Translations under genes and position numbers: made by a program | In this document: positions 1 to 9,185 of the stretch, one piece after another | How the letters are laid out: the number at the start of each line of letters is the position of its first letter | Numbering within the stretch: position 1 is the first letter of the stretch | Origin: Guadua angustifolia | Taxonomy: Eukaryota; Streptophyta; Magnoliopsida; Poales; Poaceae | Assembly: GCA_036346375.1 (NCBI GenBank) | Contig: CM070501.1 | Span: 51,191,326 to 51,255,325 of the forward strand | Length of the DNA stretch: 64,000 bases | Reading direction: 5' to 3' | Notes under the pieces: model-generated | What the model saw: only the letters and a program-made list of their open reading frames with translations | Told to the model about the DNA's origin: nothing | Databases searched by the model: none

Positions 1-360
1 AATATATATACACACACACATACAGTGACACCGTGGTGTCAGTGCACCGTGATTTCAAATGCATGAATTCAAGCCAAATTCAGGTATATTTTTTTAAAAT
101 TTTCAGTTTTAGGTTATGTACCCATGTATAATAATTAAAATGAAACGCATGCCTTTGAAAAAATTATACTCGAATTCACATATTTTGAATAAATTTAGAT
201 CACATCTTTGCTGATTTGTATATATAATCAGCACATAACTACAATCAAACTACCATAAAAAAGGCAACTCTAGTTTGAATTTCAGTTCAAATTTATTTGA
301 ACTAGTTAAATTCATCATTCAAAAAATTTCAAATTTTTCGCATTGATTCATAGGGAAAAT
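1..360 (-). repeat. Dispersed AT-rich repeat, copy 1 (cut by window edge)
   Basis: This AT-rich stretch is the reverse complement, at roughly 80% by eye, of 29589-29966. Shared landmarks are the block with CTCGAATTCA, the TGCTGATTT/AAATCAGCA segment and the AACTAGAGTTTGAA-type segment. It probably lies in the first intron, or just beyond the first exon, of the invertase gene on the minus strand. No protein signal is visible, and the left end runs off the window. Confidence 0.6.
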
Positions 361-691
361 ACCTGTTTTAGACCATGTGGCTGGTCTAAACATTGCTATC
401 TGCAGCGCCGTAAATGTGAGCACCTATCGTATGCAACATTCAGCAACAGAGTTGCACAAGTAATGAGTTGGCGACCTACCTTTCCCCTCTCTTATTATGA
501 AACATGAACACAAAATTAAGGTCACCTAATAAGTTTAATCTCTCCAGTTGAGCAAAATACTAACTAATTAGATCGGTTGTTTTTCTTGAACCAAGAAAAC
601 CACAACAAATTAGAGAATATACACTTCTTGATCTGATACGGCCATTAGTCAACAGGTAAAAAGTAGAAAGGAAAGCATACACAGTACATAC
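361..691. other. Putative intron 1 of the minus-strand invertase gene
   Basis: No ORF or repeat of note is visible. If the exon at 692-890 is live, this is the start of its first intron. The 9-base mini-exon of plant invertases (CATTTGGAT on the plus strand) does not occur between 1 and 691, so any further exons must lie beyond the left edge. Confidence 0.4.
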
Positions 692-890
692 CATTGATCC
701 AGTTCCTGGGAGGCTGGAAGTGGTAGGCAGTTCTGTATCTCTTGCTCACAATAGAGGAGACCTTTGCTGACTGTGGATACAGGAAGACTCTTTTTGTGGC
801 CTCTACTCCATGTCTGCAGAGAAGACTAGATTCACAGGAGAAAAGTGTAAGGAAGAGGAGAAAGGCCCAGTGAGGCCAAGTTTGGAGCAT
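692..890 (-). CDS. Cell-wall invertase (beta-fructofuranosidase), first exon only
   Basis: The ATG at 890 opens a 66-codon exon with a hydrophobic signal peptide (residues about 7-25: WAFLLFLTLFSCESSLLC). It ends in the conserved invertase string YHFQPPRNWIN and a GTATGT donor at 691. In GH32 plant invertases the next exon is a 9-base mini-exon that completes the NDPNG catalytic motif, and the frame here (NWIN plus one base) fits that exactly. Cell-wall invertases hydrolyse apoplastic sucrose. Signal peptide and reading frame are intact, so this may be the true start of a functional gene continuing beyond the window. Alternatively it is an orphan exon. An inverted related copy lies at 1420-1604. 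Confidence 0.8.
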
Positions 891-1419
891 GGGGGGCGAT
901 GGGGATGTCAGATGTGAGATGAGAAGACTAGGTTAACTTCATGGAGGTGACCAGTTGTACAAAAGTAATAATACTTGCTTAGGTTGGTCCAAAGAGGATT
1001 TCAAAGTATTCAAAGATATAGTACTTTATTTCCACTTGCTGTTCATTTTCCATTCAGAACCTTGCTTTGTAGCAAAATATCATGAAAAACGTACCGCGCT
1101 AAGCTCCAACTCCAAGTGAAGTCTAGCAAAAAAAAAAAAAAAAAAGGTTTGTTCCTAGAGGAGTCCACGAGGGACACTTGAATGTGTGAATATGTAATGT
1201 TTCTGCGAAACAAGGTTTAAAATAAAAAAAATCCATATGAAATGGTCCAAAATAAAAGAAGGAACAATACTAAAAGGGAAACTATAGCTTGAAGAATCTC
1301 ATTGAGCCAACCTAAGCATCATTACTCTAGTTTTATAAGACTCGCTCCGTGGACTTTAAAAAGGTTTCTTCGCCCTCCTCACCTCCTGATTTGTTGTTCA
1401 TGTCTCCCATCCATCCCCC
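891..1419. promoter_or_regulatory. Spacer between two divergent invertase first exons
   Basis: This 529-bp AT-rich interval would hold the promoter of the minus-strand invertase exon and the upstream region of the plus-strand pseudogene. It contains an A-run at about 1128-1145. No clear shared core element could be assigned. Confidence 0.4.
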
Positions 1420-2400
1420 ATGTTTCAGCTTCGGCATGACCGGCCCTTTCTCCTCGTTTGAATATTCTCTCTTCTGTTGTCATGCAGGAGCATAGGCCGC
1501 TCAGAGAGTCTTCATATACCCACAATCTGCAAAGGTCTCCTCTGTTGTGAGCAAGAAATACAGCACTGCCTACCATTTCCAGCCCCACAAGAACTGGATC
1601 AACGGTATGTGTCGATCTCTGGTTCTTCTCTGTTTCTTGGATCTTCTAGTGCCAAATCAGTAATCACAAACTTCTCTTTCCCGATTTTATGCGCTTTTTC
1701 TTTGTTCTGCTGTCTGAAATGTGTCCACTAAGCCTTTTTGACTGAACCACTGAAAGTCTGAAACTTCACTTCATTGCAACTGAACATTGATTCAGAGATA
1801 ACCTGTCTTCTCACTCATTGTGGCAACATCGAACTTGTTCCAAATTTGCCACAACAACACTACAAATCCAAATGGTATGTATGCCACTCCTAACTATATC
1901 TCCGCACAAGAAAGATCAATCGAAAGTTCATACAAATAATAGTGGTACATTCAGGGCCAATGTACTACAAGGGCTACGGTTCTACCAGTACAACCCCTAC
2001 AGCGCGTGCGCTCACGGACCTCAACAACTGGGTCCAGCTGGAGCCGGAGTTAGACCGGACCGAGCCCTACGACTGGGTCCAACTGGGTCCAGCTCAATGC
2101 ATCGCCTTCCCCAAGAACCGGTTCGACCCGTACCTGAGGGAATGGACAAATAAAGACGAGCAGCAACCCACTGATCCGGCCGGTCGGACCGGACCTGAAC
2201 CCGAGCCAGTTCAGGGACCCGACCACCGGTTGGGTCGGACCGGACGGGCTCTGGAGGATAGCCATAGGTGCCGTGCCGAGCTGAACGGCTACAGCGCGGC
2301 ACTCTTGTACAAGAGCCAAGACTTTGTGCTGTGGAGCGGAGCTGATCACCCACTGTACTCTTCCAATGCAGTGCCCGGACTTCTTCCCGGTGCTGCCCAA
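1420..2400 (+). pseudogene. Cell-wall invertase pseudogene, head-to-head with 692-890
   Basis: Exon 1 (1420-1604) resembles the minus-strand exon but carries an in-frame stop after about ten codons. It keeps the ...CCACAAGAACTGGATCAACG end and a GTATGT donor. The 9-base mini-exon ATCCAAATG survives at 1866-1874 with a good donor (GTATGT), but its acceptor reads AA instead of AG. Exon 3 starts at 1955 after TCAG with GPMYYKG and continues in shifting frames: FYQYNPYSA, LNNWVQLEPELDRTEPYD, PKNRFDPYLREW, AELNGYSAALLYKS, HPLYSSNA. There are at least three frameshifts and a deletion where the WECPDFF block belongs. GH32 active-site continuity is lost, so no enzyme is expected. Confidence 0.85.
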
Positions 2401-2760
2401 CCGCGGCGTTTAACCGCATTGGTAACCGCGGCGTTTAGCAGCGACAAATCAGAGTTTAACCGCATTGGAAGAGAAAGGAAAATGAAGCCACGGAACATGG
2501 CTAGAACAGCAAGTCAAAGAGGAAGGATGAAAAAGCTTCTCTCGATGGTACCGACAGGAAGGCAAAGAAGGAAGCAAAGAGGAAGAAACTGCGAGAGTTG
2601 AGATGATGAGAAACTCGATTTCCTGTGTACTCGATGTGCGATTGCTTTTCCGTTATTTGAACCTTGTAGTATAGTAACGTCACAAATTCGGCAGGTGCTT
2701 TATACTGTGAAGTGTAAATATATTGCTGGACGATCGTGACAGGGTTGCTTTGCAATAAAT
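2401..2760 (+). pseudogene. Lysine-rich C-terminal coding fragment with 3'-UTR-like tail
   Basis: Directly after the invertase remnant, a short frame ends at a TGA near 2603. Its last 30 or so residues are highly basic (DRKAKKEAKRKKLRELR), unlike any invertase. The downstream 150 bases are T-rich and resemble a plant 3' UTR. A 24-base sequence with GTAACCGCGGCGTTTA is duplicated at about 2400-2440, near the junction. This looks like the tail of an unrelated nucleolar-type gene fused to the invertase copy by rearrangement. The parent gene was not identified. Confidence 0.4.
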
Positions 2761-3376
2761 TTAGGAGGATTAGAAAATGAGAAGAGCCAGGTCAAACCAG
2801 TCGGTCCATGGTGGAGCGAGAAATGTCTCTCAAAAAGGGTTTGGTCATTATCCGGCCATCAGGTTTTCAAGCCATAACAAGCTACCACTGCTATGCATTA
2901 TCGCCATGAAATTGACAACGGAAATACTAACCACACGACATAGTTGGATCAGCAGGCACATAATGCAGTAATGCACCACACGAAGAAATGGCAAAATTTG
3001 CTGCAAAACAAACTTAGCAAAATTTTCATTTCTGTCGACGTTAGACATTTCATCTGCATATGCTGTTGGGAGTTGGGACATAGTTGCTAAAAACCTAACC
3101 TCATTAATTCGAGTGTGTAAAATAAAGCAATTTCTGAGCAAGGCGCCCAAATATGGTGACAATTGAAATAGAGGGGAGGCTTAGCGAAACGGAAAAGGAC
3201 ACAGAGAGGTGGAGCCGCATTTTATTCTCTTCGCGAGAACTTTAGCCTTTAGGATCGTCGAAGCACTCAGAAGGGAAGAGGCCTTCATTTTGTTCACAAA
3301 CAGAACCGATCCAATCCCACAAGAAGGTTTCTTCATGTCGACCAGAGATCATCGTGTAGGGGTGCTATCGAAAAAT
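2761..3376. other. Intergenic / 3' region of the MPP alpha gene
   Basis: AT-rich DNA without a convincing ORF or repeat. The right part presumably holds the 3' UTR of the minus-strand peptidase gene, whose stop codon is at 3379-3377. Confidence 0.4.
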
Positions 3377-6300
3377 TCAGAACTGCTTGCAAACAAATTC
3401 ATGTGGAGGAACTTTATCAACTGCAAAAGGGGCAAGGCAAGGAATTTGCATTAATTCCTAAACTGCATATTCAAAAAAAATTTATATCAGTTGTACTTCA
3501 AACATAGGGGGAATTAAGGAGCATACCATCTCCCCAGCTAGCCATCGTGGGTTGCGAAGATAACATCTTCTGGGCAAATTTTGTAATATCCTCGAGGGTC
3601 ATTTCATCCATACATTGAAGGAAATAATCAATATGCTTCCTGTGATGAAGTCAACAGAGAATAAGAAGTGATCAATGATTTTTTATGCGTTAGGCTTGTG
3701 AAAAAAATGGTTCAAGGTAACGAAGATATGACTTACCTGCAACTGTAAGTCAAAAGCTGCCTCCCTATATCTTCTGCAACAATTACCTGCAGTGCAAAGT
3801 TAACAGAGTTATATCAAATGTTATTAAATATATGTGACAACTGGCAAGAAACAGGAAGAGATTGTGGTTCCAAAATTACCCTAGATTCAAGATTCATAAA
3901 CACGGAGGAAATCGTTGAGTTTTTTGCACGTTTCAGTTCAACCTCAGTCACTGAATACAGCAATCACATCATGGTTTAGAACAGGCAGCTTCAGTGAATA
4001 TGCAAATAGTTTTACCCATACCTTGTCCAGGCGTTGCAATAGCAATCAATTCTTGTATTGCGACGTCAACAGCCTTTGCAACAAAATCTGATGGCTGGAC
4101 TAATTAAAAACAGAGAAAAATAACCTCTATTAGACCTCCAAGGCTCCAATACAGAAGAAGAAGAAGAAGAAGAAGAAGAGCCGGCAATGTTAACATAGAA
4201 GCCAGACCACTATGGTTCATGCTAGAATTAACTGTTATACATGGCACATGTATCTGTAGCATAGTTTTGCTACGACTATCAGAAAGTAAAACAAGTGTAT
4301 CCATCATACTAAGGAGCAGCAGGGCAATTATCATGTTAACTGCGTTCAACCATTACTGCACTTATCCACATTGAATTTTTTTTCCGTATTGGCTTATTTT
4401 GCCATCATATCACTAGCAGGAAATCATCAGCAGATCAACCAGTGAAAGTCGTGTTGGGGTAAAAAGCAACATACTAACACGTAATATCAGTAGAGACAGA
4501 GAAGGCCTTGGTCCGCACATATCATTGTGATTTTAGTTGCTCTAAAGTCATAATTACAGAATATGATCAAATGGTAAAGTTACAATCTAAAAGTAAACAC
4601 TACAACAAGTTTAATTGAATCAAATATTTAGGCCCGCAGAATGGTGTGGAAAGATTGGCTCACCGTAGTCAAGTAGATACCAAAGAGGCCAGTATTATCG
4701 TATACATTGCTAAATGCGGAAAATGATTGAACCGTGTGAAATTTAGTTAGGACTCGCAGATCTGCAAAGAAACAACAATTGAACTTAGCCTTTTCCAGAA
4801 AAATTCCATCCCCTTTGAAAACATAAATAACTAAACTTGCAAAATATAAACTAGACAGTGCAGTCACTGGAACAATTCTGAAATATAAAAACAATTATTA
4901 ATTGAACAACCACAATGTAATTACAGTTAACACTATGGCAACCCTACAAGATTTGAACAATTGTAGCGAGTTCATCACTTACAAAGCCGTGAATGCATCC
5001 CTTTTCCAGGACCACCAGAGGAGAATGAACCACCACCACCCATTAAAGTCTGCAAAATATTTTTGTTGTTTACAGACATTCGTGGGTTAATGGTTAGAAG
5101 AAGATGCAGAAGTCAACGTAGCCCTGATTATTACTAGCAAATACCCAACCATTAACTCTACCTGTATGACAGTCATAATTGCAGCGTCTCTGTCTTGAAG
5201 CCAGCCCCCTGGCACTTCAAAAGCCAACGCGACATGTGTCATCTACAGGCAGGGAGATGAGCAAAATTTCAATCTAGCAGAACAGGAAACCTCAAAATAA
5301 AAAGGGAAAAACAGAGGACAGAGTACAACAGAAATATTACATCTGAGTCTGCTCTGTGTCTGAAATCGCCACCTATATAAGTAGACTTTGGCGTTTCCAC
5401 AGGGGGCCTCTTGTGCCAATCAGATAACATAGGTTCTGCAATGTCTAACAAGCATTGATGATCAACGCCGGATGCTGCTAAAACCAAACGATCAGCAGTA
5501 AAGTTTTCCTGTTACAGAAATAGCATCTTCTCACTTTTTTGCATAAAATTTCATCATTGAATTGTAGACAGAATATAAAAACAACCCTATGAAGCCAGAG
5601 ATGTGCAGAGTAATATATGCTATCTAAGGTATTACAATTTGCAAGACAGCAGCATATTAGCATTGCATTGTTGCGGCATTCTCTTAAACACAATTATAAT
5701 CCATAGTCCATACATAATGATATAAATTATAGAACCGTCTTGGTTATTATTGTGATATCTCTCATTGCGGCTGCCATTGGATCAGTTACACACAAATCAA
5801 TTCTAGCATATTATGTGATAACTAAAATTACATTTGAATTTTAGCATTGATAATTAGAATGTCAATTCCAAGAACCATTTAGAGTACATCCACCGAATGA
5901 TGAGGCAATTATACGAAGCCAAACAGCAAAGTGTCACAACCAATGTGTCAATCTACTGCTGTTGAGACAGTCAGTCTACCGAAAACTATGTATCTGTAAG
6001 CACTAAGTCATGTTCCTGAGGAATGTAGAAATCAAATATGATACAGAAGCAAGGCCTCACATGATAGAACTTTTGAATAATATCGCCATTGATCCTCCCA
6101 AGAGCCTCTTCAGGAGCCACTAGCGGATTTGCAAGAGCACCCGTGTATCCAACAAGGTTAAGTGCTTCCTGAAGAAACTTGTCAGGATTCTTGTGCAGCT
6201 CCTGGACTTCTTCTCGAGCAAGGGCCAGCTGACAAGCAACACAACCACCACCAAAATTAGTGCACACTGCGCAACAAAAATACCCAGTTCTAAGCCATGT

Positions 6301-7082
6301 GAGAGAGTATCGATGAGTCCAGCACGGCAGCACCTGCCGCTCGACTTCCTCCTGGAGGAACAGCGGGTTGCGGACGCAGTCGAGGAGCACCTCGACGGCC
6401 TGCGGCAAGTAGGCCTTGAGCGTATCGTAGCTGTACACCATCTGCTCCCTGGATGCAGAGGCGCCGACGTTCCCCCCGGTGGCCTCGACATCCTGCACGA
6501 TCCGCAGGTGGCTCCGGTGCGCGGTATCCTTGAACGCCAGTTTCTCCAGCAGGTGCGTGACGCCGGCCGACTCTGCTGTCTCATGAATCGAGCCGGAAGC
6601 CACGAACACACCTAAGCACGCCGAAGGCCCCTGTCAGAAGACCTCACAAAGCGTCAGCATCAACGCCGGCGCCGCCGCAGCACAGGCACATCAGGCAATG
6701 TGAACTCCAAATTTAAAAATAAAAAAACTACAGTAGTACCGGGAGGTCCTCGGAGGCGACACGGAAGCCGTTGGGGAGCGTGGTGACATGGGTGGGGTGG
6801 CGGTCGAGCTGGTCGGGGAGGCACGGCGAGAGCTGGAGCCCGGGCAGAGGGCGAAGGAGCGAGGTGTCGCACGCGGCTGAGGAGGCGCCGGAGAGCCATC
6901 GCGGCGGCAATACCCCTCGTACCTCGCGACGCCCGCGCGACCGCAACGACTCGCGTAGCTGCAATGGGCAACCCACACAAGTGTGAGGTAAGCAGCATCG
7001 GTAAACCCTAGAAAAGTAAGCAAGGGGCGGGCGGTCGGCTCACCTTCCTGACGAGGCGAGCGGAGGAGCTCAACCGAAACAT
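3377..7082 (-). CDS. Mitochondrial processing peptidase alpha subunit (13 exons)
   Basis: Coding exons, in order: 7082-7044, 6958-6740, 6630-6334, 6228-6061, 5508-5341, 5242-5162, 5049-4983, 4761-4664, 4094-4022, 3950-3880, 3786-3737, 3639-3527, 3420-3377. All have GT-AG borders and consistent phases and sum to 1488 bp (495 aa), normal for plant MPP alpha. Residues 1-80 are an Arg/Ser/Ala-rich mitochondrial targeting and leader region. An M16-type peptidase fold follows, with HLLEK at 112-116 instead of the catalytic HXXEH of the beta subunit, as expected for alpha. The glycine-rich substrate loop LMGGGGSFSSGGPGKGMH (about 326-343) is intact. In plants the protein is part of the cytochrome bc1 complex and binds presequences for cleavage by the beta subunit. 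Intron 8 carries a GAA-type microsatellite. The final 14-codon exon ends VDKVPPHEFVCKQF. Confidence 0.93.
4156..4180. repeat. (GAA)n microsatellite in an MPP alpha intron
   Basis: Uninterrupted GAA/AAG repeat of about eight units in the intron between exons 8 and 9. It is a likely polymorphic marker site. Confidence 0.9.
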
Positions 7083-7356
7083 CACGGCGGCCTTTCTGAT
7101 TGGGGAGGAAGCCGGCGACGACGAGGAGGAACGCAGCGGCGGCCGTGGACGGGAAGGGAAGCGCGGCTTCGTTTGGTTTGTTGGGCCCAGGCATTTTTGG
7201 TGTTTTACCGAGTTTGGGCCGTTCATTGGAGGCCCAACCAGAGCACGTGGCTTTGGGTTCATCTTCTTCTCGTCTCTTTGCCTGCCTTATCCACCAAAGC
7301 AAACACAGAGGCAGGACAGGAGCTGCCGCTGCTCCCTGCTCCGACTCCCATCTCTC
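7083..7356. promoter_or_regulatory. 274-bp shared promoter of MPP alpha (minus) and YlmG-like (plus)
   Basis: The start codons of the two divergent genes are only 274 bp apart, so the interval must hold both 5' UTRs and core promoters. It is GC-rich, with CT-rich tracts near 7265-7360, and has no clear TATA box on either side, typical of housekeeping plant promoters. It contains TTGGGCC/GGCCCAA-type motifs (7179-7187 and 7230-7235) that resemble site II elements. In plants, site II elements are common upstream of mitochondrial and plastid housekeeping genes. Confidence 0.6.
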
Positions 7357-8250
7357 ATGGAAGCCTCCTCGCTCGCTGCTCCCAAGCCTTCCTTGCTCTT
7401 CTCCGCTACAAGGGGAGGACCCGCCAGGAGGTGCACCGTCGCCAGCGCCGTCGGCCGTGGAAAAGTTGGTTACTCTCTTGTACTGTGTTCTTCTTCAGGT
7501 TCCTACTAGAGGAGCTAGCTCCATGTCAGGCTGCTGTCCCCCATTTCTCTTTCTTTTCAGTTTGGAGCTTACAACAGTACAGTACAATCTTGTGTTTGAA
7601 CAGTAGGTGATTGAGTAGATAGCAACATATGCAATAATTAACAACAAGATAAGTTGAAATTTAACGTACAAACAATTTTAGTTGCTGCTTGTCTCGACCA
7701 TGTCCTTCCTTCCTGCTGTCTTAATACTACGATTTTCTCTGACGTTCCAATGCTAAATGTCAAGCAGGACCTCGAGGCACGCCCACAGGGAAGAAGCAAC
7801 GATGTGCGGCAAGCAGCAAGCAACAAGCCGAGAGCTAACGGCATGCTCGCCATGGCCGCAGCAGCCGTGACTATGAGCAACGCCCTCCCATGCCATGCTT
7901 CTGCGCCATCACAGGAGATGATGTACAGGGCACTGATGGTGGTGGGAGACCTGGACCCGGCGACGGCGAAGGTAGCGATCGGCCTGACGGGGCCGGTGCT
8001 GTCGGCGTTCGGGTTCCTCTTCATCCTGCGGATCGTCATGTCGTGGTACCCCAAGCTGCCCGTGACCGAGTTCCCCTACGTCGTGGCGTACGCGCCCACG
8101 GAGCCGTTCCTCGCCGTCACCAGGAAGGTCATCCCGCCGCTCGGTGGCGTCGACGTCACGCCGGTCGTCTGGTTCGGCCTTGTCAGCTTCTTGAACGAGA
8201 TACTCGTCGGCCCTCAGGGCCTGCTCGTGCTTCTCTCTCGGCAGGTTTAG
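7357..8250 (+). CDS. YGGT/YlmG-family plastid membrane protein (CCB3-like), 2 exons
   Basis: Exon 1 starts at the ATG at 7357 with a plastid-transit-like N terminus (MEASSLAAPKPSLLFSATRG) and is best ended at 7464 (AAA before GTTGGT). Exon 2 runs from 7768 (after GCAG) to the TAG at 8248-8250, giving 196 aa. The mature part has two hydrophobic segments separated by the YGGT-type core: FLFILRIVMSWYPKLP, then FPYVVAYAPTEPFL, then VIPPLGGVDVTPVVWF. In Arabidopsis, CCB3 and the YlmG homologues sit in thylakoid or envelope membranes; CCB3 acts in covalent haem attachment to cytochrome b6, and YLMG1 in nucleoid partitioning. Which subgroup this is cannot be settled here. The exon 1 donor is non-consensus, so that border is the weak point. 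Confidence 0.8.
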
Positions 8251-9185
8251 TTTAGTTTAGTTTACCCACTTCTCGTTAATGTGTTTCCCCTTGCCTCAAT
8301 GCAATATGAGCCTCTATTGTACGTGTTACCTTCCCAAGTCCTAACAAAGAGCAGCAAAAGAAAAAACAGTAGTACAAAAGCAATTGGCTTCTAGTTCAGA
8401 TTATAGTTTGATATTCTGATCATAGTTACCACGCCAATATTCGCGAATATTGAATGAATCAGTCGAACTAGAACATGTTTAGGGCATGAGGTTCACATTT
8501 ACAGTAAAAATTGGAAAAAAAAAAAAGTGACAAATCGTGAACCCGAATCCTGTACCGTGTTTTTTGTAACTATGATTTTTACAACTTGTACATTCACGCT
8601 AAATTAAACTCATCATAATTGAAATCAAAATAAAAACACCATTTCGTCTAAAGATACGACAATGTAGACTCGGTACCAAATCGATACAGCAAGTCCCTAA
8701 GTTGGAGCAACAAAAGCTTCAAAATCAGCAGGTGACTTGATGGAACAAAATAAAGCGTAATGCAAGGCAAAGAAATTAAAAAAACATGATTTTTTATAAA
8801 TTAATTGCCATTTACAAGGGCACACTTTGTGCCCGTCAATTGCTACACGCCACCATTCGATTTTGATGGTAACTGTCAGCTTATTGTGTATTTTGTATGA
8901 TATCAATTAGGCTGGAACAAGATTATGTACTGTGCTATCCTATTGGAGCCTCCAGCTCCAAAAAGCCATCTAAAACCTTTTCCTTCTGTAATGCATGTAT
9001 ATTGTTCTGCTCTATCTCAATTTTCTAACAACAAGGTCTACTATAACATGAAGTATCTGGCGCGTATTCTGCATAAGAGCAGAAGTCTCTCTTTATGTGC
9101 ATTGCTGTTGCCTCCCTGGCTTGTAAAGGCAGCCTCCGGTGAAGCAGTAATTAAAGCCGAACAAAAATTAAGGTGACGTCATCAA
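8251..9185. other. Convergent intergenic region (YlmG-like and ABCD 3' ends)
   Basis: AT-rich 3' flanks of two convergent genes. The start has a TTTAG tandem (8247-8264). A plausible plant polyadenylation region follows at about 8290-8330. No ORF worth calling was seen. Confidence 0.5.

Noticed and set aside
2021..2419. Minus-strand frames of 116-132 codons
   Set aside because: They overlap the plus-strand invertase remnant and reflect its GC-rich repeats (CGGACCGG).
6193..6615. Plus-strand frame of 140 codons
   Set aside because: Antisense to MPP alpha exons 3 and 4; no start context or splice sense.
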